Shown here in pieces: positions 8,648-16,028 of a DNA stretch of 47,215 nucleotides. The position numbers and the translations under genes were made by a program. Every line of letters starts with the position of its first letter. Position 1 is the first letter of the stretch. The notes under the pieces are model-generated. The model searched no databases. It was given only the letters and a program-made list of their open reading frames with translations, and was not told the origin of the DNA. The stretch is from Patescibacteria group bacterium (GTDB taxonomy: Bacteria; Patescibacteriota; Microgenomatia; Daviesbacterales; UBA10151), in the NCBI GenBank assembly GCA_023379125.1, contig JAMCSY010000027.1, positions 69,249 through 116,463 on the forward strand, read 5' to 3'.

Positions 8648-8741
8648 GCTTGCCTTACCCGCCTTGATAATAATCCCTGGAGCAAACTTACACAATATGT
8701 TAAGATTAAGCTCAGCAGTTGCAGGAAAAACAAGTCCAATC

Positions 8742-8804
8742 ATGAGTCATTACATGTCTCTAATTAGCATTATGAATCGCTAGCACGCTTCTAATTAGGA
8801 AATT
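8742..8804 (+). repeat. Two ATGAG-family hairpin units in the secE leader
   Basis: Units at 8742-8771 (30 bp) and 8772-8804 (33 bp), with the same lengths and design as those at 7386-7511. The first has CAT/ATG as its inner stem. The second ends with the same ATTAGGAAATT linker and ribosome-binding site, immediately before the secE ATG. The first unit opens a 13-codon micro-ORF that stops inside the second unit. Confidence 0.7.
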
Positions 8805-8990
8805 ATGAAAGCTATACTTGATTTTTTAAGTGAAGTTAAGGTAGAATTAGCCAAAGTTGTATGGCCATCGCGCGATACAACAATTAAGCTTACGGTAATT
8901 GTAATTTTAGTAACTGTTACTGTAGGCTTTTTTATTGGAGGTGTCGACTACTTATTAACGCAGATTCTATCTGCAGTTATCAATAAGTAG
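8805..8990 (+). CDS. secE: Preprotein translocase subunit SecE
   Basis: The small subunit of the SecYEG translocon in the cytoplasmic membrane. 61 residues is typical for the single-span form. The amphipathic helix 'FLSEVKVELAKVVWPSRD' carries the family signature (KVxWPSR), followed by one membrane segment at 27-48 and a second hydrophobic tail. Its place directly before nusG, rplK and rplA matches the classic bacterial cluster. The start is set by AGGA 6 nt upstream. A second, diverged copy of its last 19 codons lies 28 bp after its stop. Confidence 0.95.
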   Translation: MKAILDFLSEVKVELAKVVWPSRDTTIKLTVIVILVTVTVGFFIGGVDYLLTQILSAVINK

Positions 8991-9018
8991 ATACCAACAA
9001 GAAGCGAACGAAGTGAGA

Positions 9019-9078
9019 TTCATTGGAGGTGTTGATTACTTGCTAACACAAGTATTAAGCTTTGTAATCACAAAGTAA
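9019..9078 (+). pseudogene. Diverged second copy of the secE 3' end
   Basis: The frame reads FIGGVDYLLTQVLSFVITK and a stop, against FIGGVDYLLTQILSAVINK at the true secE C-terminus (8931-8990): 16 of 19 residues match. At the DNA level only about two thirds of bases match, and many differences are silent. There is no start codon or upstream secE sequence, so this is a displaced or remnant tail, not a gene. Confidence 0.75.
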
Positions 9079-9116
9079 TCAACAACGACAAAAGATATAT
9101 AAGTGACTAGGATAAT

Positions 9117-9176
9117 GTCACGCTGAACTAGTTTCAGCATCCAGTAAACAAGATCCTGAAACAGGTTCGGGATGAC
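9117..9176. repeat. Palindromic dispersed repeat of the GATCCTGAAACAGGTTCGGGATGAC type
   Basis: GTCACGCTGAACTAGTTTCAGCATC and GATCCTGAAACAGGTTCGGGATGAC (opposite ends of 9117-9176) are imperfect inverted copies around a 10-bp centre. Very similar palindromes occur in many unrelated bacterial genomes and give spurious ORFs reading 'VIPNLFQDL'. It lies between the secE tail copy and nusG, so it is in the nusG leader. Confidence 0.6.
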
Positions 9177-9193
9177 AGGAGCAGGACAAAAAT

Positions 9194-10114
9194 ATGGACA
9201 ATCAATCACAAAACGACAAAACAAATACAACCAATGATACTCTAACTGGAACCCAAGCTCCAGCACAAAGTGCTGTCCAAGATACCACAGCAGAAAAAGA
9301 CCAAGTACTAGAGCCAACTCAACCTGAACAAATTCAGTCTGAGCTATCTCCAACTGAACCTGAGGCTAACACTGTAGCTCAGGCAGAAAGTCCCACTACA
9401 GAAACAGTCCGAGATCCCCAAGAGGAAGCTTCTCAAGAAACGACTGAAGAATTCCCTACCATCGAAACTACTAATGATCAACCTGAGGCAGAAGTTGCAA
9501 AACCTGCTGATGATGACCAAACCGAACCAGCAGAACCAACTGACGAACAAGTCTCACAGACCTCTTCACCAACTCAACCTTCAGTACCTGGGGCCAGATG
9601 GTATGTTGTGCATACTTACTCTGGGCATGAAAATAGAGTAGCAACTGCTTTAAAGCAAAGGGTGGAATCAGAACATTTGGGGAATAAGATTTTAGATGTT
9701 TTGGTCCCTACCCAGGATAAAATTGAGATTAGATCTGGTAAAAAAGAGACTGTCAAAGAAAAAATCTTTCCTGGTTATATCTTAGTCAGAATGGTCTTAG
9801 ATGATGCTTCTTGGCTGGCTGTGAGAACAACCCAAGGAGTAACTGCTTTTATTGGAATGGGTAACAAACCTACCCCAATTCCTGATTCAGAGGTTTCTTC
9901 AATTGTGAAATTTATGGAGCAAGGTGGCCAACCTAGCTATAAAACTGTTTATTCGGAAGGTGATACAGTTAAGATTGCTGATGGTCCCTTTGCTGAGTTT
10001 ATTGGTAAAGTTGAGTCTGTTGATAAAGAGCGTGGTAAAATAAAAGTCCTGGTTTCAATTTTTGGTAGAGAAACTCCAGTTGAGTTGGATTTTTTGCAAG
10101 TTAATAAGTTATAA
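9194..10114 (+). CDS. nusG: Transcription termination/antitermination factor NusG with acidic N-terminal extension
   Basis: NusG binds RNA polymerase and links it to the ribosome or Rho. The NGN domain starts at about residue 135 (ARWYVVHTYSGHENRVATAL) and includes 'KIFPGYILVRM' and 'VRTTQGVTAFIG'. The C-terminal KOW domain carries 'GDTVKIADGPFAEFIGKVESVD'. About 130 residues rich in E, T, Q and P precede the NGN domain, so the protein is 306 residues instead of about 180. The extension looks disordered and acidic. An AGGA site lies upstream of the ATG. It is in the secE-nusG-x-rplK-rplA cluster. Confidence 0.95.
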   Translation: MDNQSQNDKTNTTNDTLTGTQAPAQSAVQDTTAEKDQVLEPTQPEQIQSELSPTEPEANTVAQAESPTTETVRDPQEEASQETTEEFPTIETTNDQPEAEVAKPADDDQTEPAEPTDEQVSQTSSPTQPSVPGARWYVVHTYSGHENRVATALKQRVESEHLGNKILDVLVPTQDKIEIRSGKKETVKEKIFPGYILVRMVLDDASWLAVRTTQGVTAFIGMGNKPTPIPDSEVSSIVKFMEQGGQPSYKTVYSEGDTVKIADGPFAEFIGKVESVDKERGKIKVLVSIFGRETPVELDFLQVNKL

Positions 10115-10157
10115 GGACCTGGCGTTTTCGCGGTATTAAGTATTTTATCGCTCAAAC

Positions 10158-10215
10158 ATCAGAACCTTGCCTTTTTAAATCTTCTGATTTTAAGGCAGAA
10201 AGGTAGATTTAAAAA
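10158..10215 (+). promoter_or_regulatory. Leader with competing inverted repeats after nusG
   Basis: Three pairings overlap: ATCAGAA (10158-10164) with TTCTGAT (10182-10188), TGCCTT (10168-10173) with AAGGCA (10192-10197), and TTTTTAAATCT (10172-10182) with AGATTTAAAAA (10205-10215). They cannot all form together, which is the layout of a conformational switch. No U-run follows, so it is not a simple terminator. Confidence 0.35.
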
Positions 10216-10224
10216 CGTAAAAAT

Positions 10225-10515
10225 ATGAATACAGAGACAGAGTTGGTCATTCAACATTGCCTGCCAATAGTTCATATTTTAGATAGGCAAGAACAAGACA
10301 TTATAGCTTATTTATGCAGAAAAACTGGGGAGAATTGTGTAGAAGTTAAGATTCTTGAAGGAATAGCAGGCTCTAGACTTTTTCAACCTGGCAAGTTGAT
10401 TAATTTAGATCTAGATTCTTATCGTTTAGTGTTGGATGAGAGAGATCAGGATTATTGTAACCAACAGCTAGTTGGAATGCTTGGAGGAGTTTCCCAAAAA
10501 GCTAACTGGTTCTAA
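10225..10515 (+). CDS. Hypothetical protein (96 aa) between nusG and rplK
   Basis: Family not recognised. It is a small soluble protein with Cys at positions 12, 30, 38 and 78, and a beta-rich centre ('VEVKILEGIAGSRLFQPGKL'). It is encoded in the same direction between nusG (110 bp upstream) and rplK (30 bp downstream), where most bacteria have no gene. Normal codon use and the tight spacing to rplK support a real gene in the ribosomal operon. A role in translation or transcription is a guess from context only. Confidence 0.6.
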   Translation: MNTETELVIQHCLPIVHILDRQEQDIIAYLCRKTGENCVEVKILEGIAGSRLFQPGKLINLDLDSYRLVLDERDQDYCNQQLVGMLGGVSQKANWF

Positions 10516-10545
10516 ATACTGAAGTCTTTTTTAAGAAAGTAAATT

Positions 10546-10974
10546 ATGGCAACAAAAAAGATAAAAACATATATAAAGCTTAATATTCCAGCTGGGGCAG
10601 CCACAGCTGCTCCTCCAGTGGGTCCAGCCTTAGGTCAGCATGGTTTGCCAATCATGGAATTTGTTAAGGCTTTTAATGACAGAACCAAAGAAAGGTCTGG
10701 TAATATCTTACCTGTGGTTATTACTGTTTTTGAGGACAGAACTTTTTCCTTTATCACCAAAGAGCCACCAGTGGCTGAAATGATCAAAAAAGCTCTTAAC
10801 TTACAAAAAGCCTCGGGCAAAGCTGGTAAAGAATCAGCTGGCACTTTAAATAAAGACCAGGTTCAGAAAATTGCCCAAGACAAAATGCCAGATTTGAACA
10901 CTGATAATCTAGAAGCAGCCATGAGAGTTGTGGAAGGTACTGCCCGCTCAATGGGCATTAAAGTGCAAGGCTAA
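10546..10974 (+). CDS. rplK: 50S ribosomal protein L11
   Basis: Binds 23S rRNA at the GTPase-associated centre and works with L10/L12 and elongation factors. 142 residues is the family length. '[29 protein letters not shown]' covers the proline-rich N-terminal linker region (VGPALGQHG), and the C-terminal RNA-binding domain ends '[17 protein letters not shown]'. It sits in its normal place between nusG and rplA. Confidence 0.97.
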   Translation: MATKKIKTYIKLNIPAGAATAAPPVGPALGQHGLPIMEFVKAFNDRTKERSGNILPVVITVFEDRTFSFITKEPPVAEMIKKALNLQKASGKAGKESAGTLNKDQVQKIAQDKMPDLNTDNLEAAMRVVEGTARSMGIKVQG

Positions 10975-11002
10975 TTTTTTTAAAATGGCCTAATTAAATA
11001 AA

Positions 11003-11076
11003 GGAAAGGTGGTAATGGACAATTTGGCAAACAAGACTATTTAAGTAGTACTCGATATGTCCAAATTTGTCCAAGG
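11003..11076 (+). promoter_or_regulatory. Hairpin and micro-ORF in the rplA leader
   Basis: GGACAATTTGG (11017-11027) can pair with CCAAATTTGTCC (11061-11072) with one bulged base. The right arm ends directly before the AAGG ribosome-binding site (11073-11076) for rplA. A 9-codon ORF (ATG 11015, stop 11042-11044) preceded by GGAAAGGTGG lies in the left arm. Autogenous control by L1 is known in other bacteria; here it is an inference. Confidence 0.4.
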
Positions 11077-11079
11077 TAT

Positions 11080-11868
11080 ATGGGTAAAACAAAAACAGCA
11101 ATAATTGATGATTCTAAAGTAGTTGAGCCTGAAAAAAAGGCTCCAGTTACTGAAGCTAAAATTGATCAACCAGCTGGTAAAAAAGGCAAGACTAAGGCTA
11201 GTAAACAATCTTTGAAAAAAACTGGCACCAAAAAAATCATCAGAGGTAAACAGTACCAACAAAAAGTGGAGTTAATAGAAAAAGTGAAAAGATACCCTTT
11301 AGCTGAGGCTGTTAAATTAGCTCAGGAAATTTCTTTTACCAAATTTCCCGGCACAGTGGAAATTCATATCAACACTAATGCCAAAAACATCAGAGGTCTG
11401 GCAGCTCTGCCTTTTGCCACTGGTAAACAACTAACTATTTTAGCTTTTGGGACAGGTGCCAAAGACTCAGGAGCAGATCTCGTAGGCAGCGAGGAAACAA
11501 TCGAGGAAATTACCAAGGGCAAACTTAATTTTGATGTGATAGTCACTACTCCTGATTGGATGCCCAAGTTAGCTAAAGCAGCACGGATTTTAGGACCAAG
11601 GGGTTTAATGCCCAACCCTAAAAATGGCACTATTGGAGAAAATTTAAGCAAAATTGTGACTGACTTAAAGCAAGGTAAGATTGAATATAAAACTGAAAGC
11701 AACGGACAAGTTATTCATTTACGTATTGGCAAAACGAATCAGGCTGCTGAAGAGATCTCCGCAAATATCAAAGCGCTCTATAATACAATTGGCAAATCCA
11801 AAATCAAGAAAATCACTCTCTCTCCCACCATGGGACCAGGTGTCAAAGTAGAGCTGAATTCAATCTAA
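11080..11868 (+). CDS. rplA: 50S ribosomal protein L1 with basic N-terminal extension
   Basis: Binds 23S rRNA at the L1 stalk and in many bacteria represses its own mRNA. The core begins near residue 60 ('KQYQQKVELIEKVKRYPLAEAVKLAQ'). The family signature is visible at 'PDWMPKLAKAARILGPRGLMPNPKNGTIG'. The first 60 residues are Lys/Ala-rich and are not part of the normal L1 fold, making it 262 residues instead of about 230. Its stop overlaps the stop of the convergent gene by 4 bp. rplJ-rplL, usually next, are 4.4 kb away. Confidence 0.96.
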   Translation: MGKTKTAIIDDSKVVEPEKKAPVTEAKIDQPAGKKGKTKASKQSLKKTGTKKIIRGKQYQQKVELIEKVKRYPLAEAVKLAQEISFTKFPGTVEIHINTNAKNIRGLAALPFATGKQLTILAFGTGAKDSGADLVGSEETIEEITKGKLNFDVIVTTPDWMPKLAKAARILGPRGLMPNPKNGTIGENLSKIVTDLKQGKIEYKTESNGQVIHLRIGKTNQAAEEISANIKALYNTIGKSKIKKITLSPTMGPGVKVELNSI

Positions 11869-12485
11869 GCCTTTTCCTGAGCATCAATCATATCCACCAA
11901 AGAAGCGGTAACGATGGTACTCGGTGCAACCAAGGGTGATATATCTCCATATACCCTATGAACTAATTTGGGCAAAGCTCTTCTGTGTAGATCATAGAGA
12001 TCTCTGCCCCATTGCTTGCCGTCGACATTAAGCCAAAAATCCAGCTGGTTTTCCTTCCTCAACCAGTAATGCATATTTCCAATTAACTTAGGGGACAATA
12101 GAATGGCTCTAGTATGTGCGTGTGTGGCAAATCTTGATGGAGGAAGTGGTGCACCCGGTAAGCACCATCTCCAAACAGCCAGTCTTTGCCCTAAAATCAG
12201 ATTAGCATCATATCTATCCTGGTCTGTGAGGTTAATTCCAGTGGTGCCCAACTGAATCAGCTCTCCTTCAACACTAATCAAGCCTCCTTGCATTAATATT
12301 TCTCCAACTTGGCCTAAGCTCTTTTTGACAGCAGTAGCCACCTCTGCAGACAAAGCATGCTTAGCCAACTGCTCTTTAATGGCCAAGTCTATTTGGCTGC
12401 AAGTTACTTTGCCTTTAGACATTAACCATTTTTCAGAATTATTCCTACCAATTTGTCTCCAATACAACTTTCCCTCTTCCAGCAT
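11865..12485 (-). CDS. Hypothetical protein (206 aa)
   Basis: Not recognised. It is soluble, has Trp-rich stretches ('AVWRWCLPGAPLPPSRFATH', 'LDFWLNVDGKQWGRDLYDLH') and a possible His pair in 'ATHAHTRAI'. The frame is open to 12608, but that extra part covers GC-rich hairpins and is not codon-like. ATG 12485 is preceded by a perfect TATAAT with 6 nt spacing, the same layout as other starts here, so I use it. It is convergent with rplA (4 bp overlap of the ends). Confidence 0.6.
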   Translation of the reverse strand: MLEEGKLYWRQIGRNNSEKWLMSKGKVTCSQIDLAIKEQLAKHALSAEVATAVKKSLGQVGEILMQGGLISVEGELIQLGTTGINLTDQDRYDANLILGQRLAVWRWCLPGAPLPPSRFATHAHTRAILLSPKLIGNMHYWLRKENQLDFWLNVDGKQWGRDLYDLHRRALPKLVHRVYGDISPLVAPSTIVTASLVDMIDAQEKA

Positions 12486-12491
12486 ATATAT

Positions 12492-12497
12492 ATTATA
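12492..12497 (-). promoter_or_regulatory. TATAAT -10, leaderless start of the 12485 gene
   Basis: Perfect -10 hexamer on the minus strand, 6 nt before ATG 12485. The hairpin cluster begins just upstream. Confidence 0.5.
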
Positions 12498-12512
12498 ACC
12501 GCTTCGGCAAAA

Positions 12513-12661
12513 CTCCCCGATTTTATCGGGGGAGATGTAAGCAAAGCTTTCCTTTCGCTTCGCGAAACGTAGACGAGTAGGTTTCAAGCTTTCCCGGCAA
12601 ATAAGCAACGAAGCGATTGAAAGCTTACAAGACAGGAAAACTCCAGACTTTCAGTCCGGGG
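12513..12661. repeat. GC-rich hairpin cluster (IS200/IS605-end-like)
   Basis: Four hairpins in 150 bp: CTCCCCGAT/ATCGGGGGAG (12513-12534, one extra G in the right arm), TTTCGC/GCGAAA (12553-12567), AAGCTTTC/GAAAGCTT (12586-12626, 25-nt loop) and GACT/AGTC inside CTCC..GGGG (12641-12661). The arrangement resembles IS200/IS605 or TnpB-guide-RNA ends, but no transposase or TnpB ORF is present. It could be a decayed element or a structured RNA. Confidence 0.4.
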
Positions 12662-13464
12662 AAGCTTATAGGATAATTAAATTTAATTGATCAAATGACC
12701 ATTCGTCGGCTTTCGTTTTGTGTAAAAAAGAAAAGTTTTGTTTATGCCAGTGATATCTTCTAATATCGCCTTTAGTGACTCAGATTTTTGTAGGAATCTT
12801 TTTCATCATCCGCAAGTTAACGCTCATAGTTTTTCGTGGGTACTATCAACTATATCAGTATAATTGATAGTACTAACTTATAGATATATCTATATCAAGT
12901 ATTTTTAAATACTAAAACCCTCTTATAGATGATTTTTACAACCATCAAAAAGTTAATTAAATAGATCATCAAACATATAGACTAAGATTCATTGCAGTTT
13001 ACCTTCAGGCAACCATTGACTTAAAAGCTTTACACCAGTCGGTTTTTCCAGAACTCTAGAGGATTATTAGCAGAAGATTAAGAATTTAAGAGGTAAGTTC
13101 TGGGTAAGTTTTACTCTCTTCCCTACACCACTACAAAAGATATAGATAAGTTGAGTGCGAAAGCTCAAGTTTTATAAAGTCTTTTTATTAAGATTTGAGT
13201 TTGGTTATGTATTTTGCTAAGGATTCCGTCTGCTATTTTACGAGAGGCTAATCTTACCTACCCTTATTGCAGCATTTATCAAAATCCTCCTTTACTTAGA
13301 ATTGTTCACTACAAGCGAACAACCAGTCGGGATAGCACCGTCTACACACTATTTTTGGCAGACGTGCCAGTCGGGGTAGATCTACTTTTAGAATAGTACC
13401 TATAAAAGCATTTGTAAAGCCATCTGGCTTTCTGCTGAAGATACAACAAAGCCTACACTACTGA
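12662..13464. other. 800 bp AT-rich non-coding interval
   Basis: I see no convincing gene. It holds several hairpins: GTGATAT with ATATCGC (near 12750), TACTATCAA with TTGATAGTA (near 12840-12870), CCAGAACT with AGTTCTGG (near 13050-13110), and GCACCGTCT (13335-13343) with AGACGTGC (13360-13367). The last is flanked by direct repeats CCAGTCGGGATAG (13323) and CCAGTCGGGGTAG (13367). A 60-codon frame at 13214-13396 crosses these repeats and is probably spurious. It may hold an unrecognised structured RNA or an element remnant. Confidence 0.4.
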
Positions 13465-14475
13465 TTAACTTCTTTTTAATTTATTCCACACTAACTTTAA
13501 ATCGAACTTTAGTAAGTATAAAGAAATTATTCCCACTGCTGGTAAGGCAACCAGAGTAAGTATATGGAATAATACTGCTGCTGCTGATGCTAGATTAGCT
13601 GGTAAACCTAAGACTCCACTAAAAACTGCTAAGGTAGCAGCTTCTGTTGTACCCACATAACCTGGGGCAGAAGGAATTAAAAAAGTTAAAGCTGCTAAGC
13701 AATTTCCTACCACTGTTATTCCTAAAGATAATTGATGACCTAAGGCTTGATAAGTAAAGAACCAAACTAAACTGTCCGAAGCTGTCGCCATGATTGTGAG
13801 CCCCACTATCAATAATAGATCTTGGGGTTTTCTTTTCAGCAATTCAAATCCCTCAATCACACTATCGAATAAATTAGTCAGCCAAACTTGGACTTTCTTA
13901 ATAAACACTAACTTAATCAGTAAATTAAATAAAAATTTAAGCAGCTTATTGCTATAGATAGCCAGCACAAAAATTAGAGTTAGAATAACAAATAACCCCA
14001 AAATGACCAAAGAAGTCTGCAGTCCCAAGCTAGTAGTAATAGTAAAGATAAACAAAACAATTAACAGTAGTACTACCCAAAAATCCAAAAAACGATCAAT
14101 TAACACCCAAATTAAGGATTGGCCAATATTTAACTCAAATTGAGCACTTAAATAGACACTTTTAGTTAGCTCTCCAGCTCTGACTGGAATTAAAAAAGAT
14201 AAAAACTGGCTCAGGTAAGTAATCATCACTGAATCTTTCAGAGGCAAATGGTATCTAGCAAGCAATAATTTGAGCCTGCCACCTCTTAAAAATCCTGAAA
14301 AGATAATAAAAAAGACTATTGGTAAAACTAGTTTTAGATCTACACCAGAAAGTATCTGTAAAACTTGTGACAGATTAACAAATCTGGACCAAATAAAGAT
14401 CAACAGTAAGCCTAGGGCAGTATTGGCGAGAATTCTAATTGCTAGCTTACCTGAGGATTTAGTATTTTTCGCCAT
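13465..14475 (-). CDS. Flippase-like integral membrane protein (UPF0104 / lysylphosphatidylglycerol synthase TM family)
   Basis: 336 residues, about eight membrane segments. The motifs 'FSGFLRGGRLKLLLARYHLP', 'FLSFLIPVRAGELTKSVYL' and 'PSAPGYVGTTEAATLAVFSG' are those of the family often annotated as flippase-like or MprF membrane domain, which moves lipids or lipid-linked sugars across the membrane. There is no aminoacyl-transferase domain, so it is not full MprF. It has its own leaderless promoter, divergent from the dockerin gene. Nearby envelope genes fit a role in lipid or glycan export. The substrate is not known. Confidence 0.8.
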   Translation of the reverse strand: MAKNTKSSGKLAIRILANTALGLLLIFIWSRFVNLSQVLQILSGVDLKLVLPIVFFIIFSGFLRGGRLKLLLARYHLPLKDSVMITYLSQFLSFLIPVRAGELTKSVYLSAQFELNIGQSLIWVLIDRFLDFWVVLLLIVLFIFTITTSLGLQTSLVILGLFVILTLIFVLAIYSNKLLKFLFNLLIKLVFIKKVQVWLTNLFDSVIEGFELLKRKPQDLLLIVGLTIMATASDSLVWFFTYQALGHQLSLGITVVGNCLAALTFLIPSAPGYVGTTEAATLAVFSGVLGLPANLASAAAVLFHILTLVALPAVGIISLYLLKFDLKLVWNKLKRS

Positions 14476-14481
14476 GTCTCC

Positions 14482-14510
14482 ATTCTAGGGTAGTGGAGCA
14501 AACTTGGCAA
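14482..14510 (-). promoter_or_regulatory. Promoter TTGCCA-17-TAGAAT for the flippase-like gene
   Basis: On the minus strand, TTGCCA (14505-14510) and TAGAAT (14482-14487) are 17 bp apart, with 6 nt from the -10 to ATG 14475. It overlaps the divergent promoter of the dockerin gene. Confidence 0.6.
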
Positions 14511-14513
14511 ATA

Positions 14514-14522
14514 TGTTATGTT
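14514..14522 (+). promoter_or_regulatory. Extended -10 (TGTTATGTT) for the dockerin gene
   Basis: TATGTT at 14517-14522, preceded by TG, 6 nt before ATG 14529. It favours 14529 over the GTG at 14493 as the start. Confidence 0.45.
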
Positions 14523-14528
14523 CTTACT

Positions 14529-15320
14529 ATGAGTGGGTTTTCTAAAAAAGAGATAGGTTTGTTATTTGGTTTAGCTATTGTTCTTTTTAGTATTCCCCTA
14601 GCCATGGTTTTGGTCAAACAATCTCAGATTTTTAATTCTGCAGCCAAGGGCCCTACTCCAGTAACCAAAATTACCCCTTTGCCTACTCCAGACACTAGTT
14701 CACTGACAGATCTGAAAAATTTATTAGGAGCGAGTATTTCCGCTACTCCCTCACCAGGTGTGGTGGTTTCTTTTGGGCCTACTTTAACTATTGATGTGCA
14801 AGTTCAAGGCAGATCACCCAACAAAAATGCTGAGAGTAAAGTTTTTGTGGGAGTAGCACCTGGTGATATTTCCAGTAATCCTTCTTACCTACTTTCTTTT
14901 AGTATTGATCTACCTGATTCAGGCAAATTTTCTGGACTTAGTTTAGCAGGCCTTTCTACAGGTAACACTTATACTGTTTATATAAAAGGTCCTGCCCAAA
15001 TTGCTACAGCTTCTGCCTTCATTGTTAACCCTAGGGAAAATGTGCCCAACAATGGTCAACCACTACTCATGAAGACTGGTGATTTGAATGAGGACAATGT
15101 GATTGATAAAAAGGATCTAGATATTGCTAAACTGGCTTTAGGTTCCACAGCTAAATCATCTAATTGGAACTCGAGAGCAGATTTTAATTTGGATGGCATT
15201 GTTAACAATATCGATCTATCCCTTATCTATAACAATATGAATCAAATTGGCGCTTCAGGCCAGTGGTTTTCTACTCCACTTGCTACTGATTCTGCCAACC
15301 CAACTGTCTCTGCCAACTGA
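14529..15320 (+). CDS. Membrane-anchored protein with C-terminal dockerin domain
   Basis: About 263 residues. A membrane segment follows the first residues (KEIGLLFGLAIVLFSIPLAM), then a Thr/Pro-rich linker, a beta-rich central domain (about 80-165) and a C-terminal type I dockerin. The dockerin has two calcium-loop repeats, 'DLNEDNVIDKKD' and 'DFNLDGIVNNID'. Dockerins bind cohesins; a cohesin-type protein is encoded at 17401-18423, so the two may interact at the cell surface. Start chosen from an extended -10 6 nt before the ATG. The central domain is not identified. Confidence 0.75.
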   Translation: MSGFSKKEIGLLFGLAIVLFSIPLAMVLVKQSQIFNSAAKGPTPVTKITPLPTPDTSSLTDLKNLLGASISATPSPGVVVSFGPTLTIDVQVQGRSPNKNAESKVFVGVAPGDISSNPSYLLSFSIDLPDSGKFSGLSLAGLSTGNTYTVYIKGPAQIATASAFIVNPRENVPNNGQPLLMKTGDLNEDNVIDKKDLDIAKLALGSTAKSSNWNSRADFNLDGIVNNIDLSLIYNNMNQIGASGQWFSTPLATDSANPTVSAN

Positions 15321-15342
15321 AATTTAACTATACCAACCTTGC

Positions 15343-15954
15343 ATGATAGATGAACACTTTACAATTCTGGGTTCAATACTGGTTGCTATTGGTGGCCTGA
15401 GCTACCTGATAGATACAGTCAAAGGGAGAGTCAAACCTAACAAAGTTTCTTTCCTCCTCTGGTCGTTTGCGCCACTTATTGCCTTTGCCGCCCAGATAAA
15501 AGAAGGTGTCAGTTTCCTTTTAGCACTAATCACATTCGTTGCCGGCATTGAGCCACTCATGATATTTATCGCTTCATTTTTTAATAAAAAGGCAGCATGG
15601 CAGCTTAGAAGTTTTGACTTAGCCTGTGGAGCAGTGTCTCTACTTGGACTTGTCCTCTGGCAGATAACCCAGACTGGATATATCGCAATTATATTAAGTA
15701 TTGTAGCTGACGGGATGGCTTCACTACCCACTATCATCAAATCATTCACCCATCCAGAAACTGAAAGCGGTTGGCCTTACTTTACCACAGTAATCGCTGC
15801 TATCATAACTCTATTAGCAGCCAAGGACTACAGTCTGGCAAGCGTTGGTTTTACTGTGTATCTTTTGATAGTTTGTTCAGTGATTTCTGCCCTCGTTCAC
15901 TTCAGGCTCGGGAGACCACTATCAAAGGCTTTTGGTTTAAAGGACGTTAATTAA
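15343..15954 (+). CDS. Small polytopic membrane protein (PQ-loop/SemiSWEET-like)
   Basis: 203 residues with six to seven hydrophobic segments. The N-terminal 'YLIDTVKGRVKPNKVSFLLW' (segment, basic Pro-containing loop, Trp) resembles a PQ-loop or SemiSWEET unit. A second similar element may occur around 'MASLPTIIKSFTHPETESGW'. The role could be transport of a small solute; this is weak. A TATACC lies 8 nt before the ATG, so it may be transcribed on its own as well as with the dockerin gene 22 bp upstream. Confidence 0.6.
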   Translation: MIDEHFTILGSILVAIGGLSYLIDTVKGRVKPNKVSFLLWSFAPLIAFAAQIKEGVSFLLALITFVAGIEPLMIFIASFFNKKAAWQLRSFDLACGAVSLLGLVLWQITQTGYIAIILSIVADGMASLPTIIKSFTHPETESGWPYFTTVIAAIITLLAAKDYSLASVGFTVYLLIVCSVISALVHFRLGRPLSKAFGLKDVN

Positions 15955-16028
15955 AACAAAGGGTAACTCTGTCCATCCGCAAGCCTGTCTAGATTAAAAT
16001 CTAGACTTAACAGTGAGTAAGACTAAGA

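Noticed and set aside
9036-9353. 105-codon minus-strand ORF containing VIPNLFQDL
   Set aside because: It is the well-known spurious translation of a palindromic repeat and overlaps the nusG start.
12486-12608. 41-codon N-terminal extension of the 12485 gene
   Set aside because: Covers GC-rich hairpins, and a TATAAT with 6-nt spacing marks ATG 12485 as the start.
13214-13396. 60-codon plus-strand ORF
   Set aside because: Crosses direct and inverted repeats, has no ribosome-binding site or -10 at the usual place, and no family resemblance.
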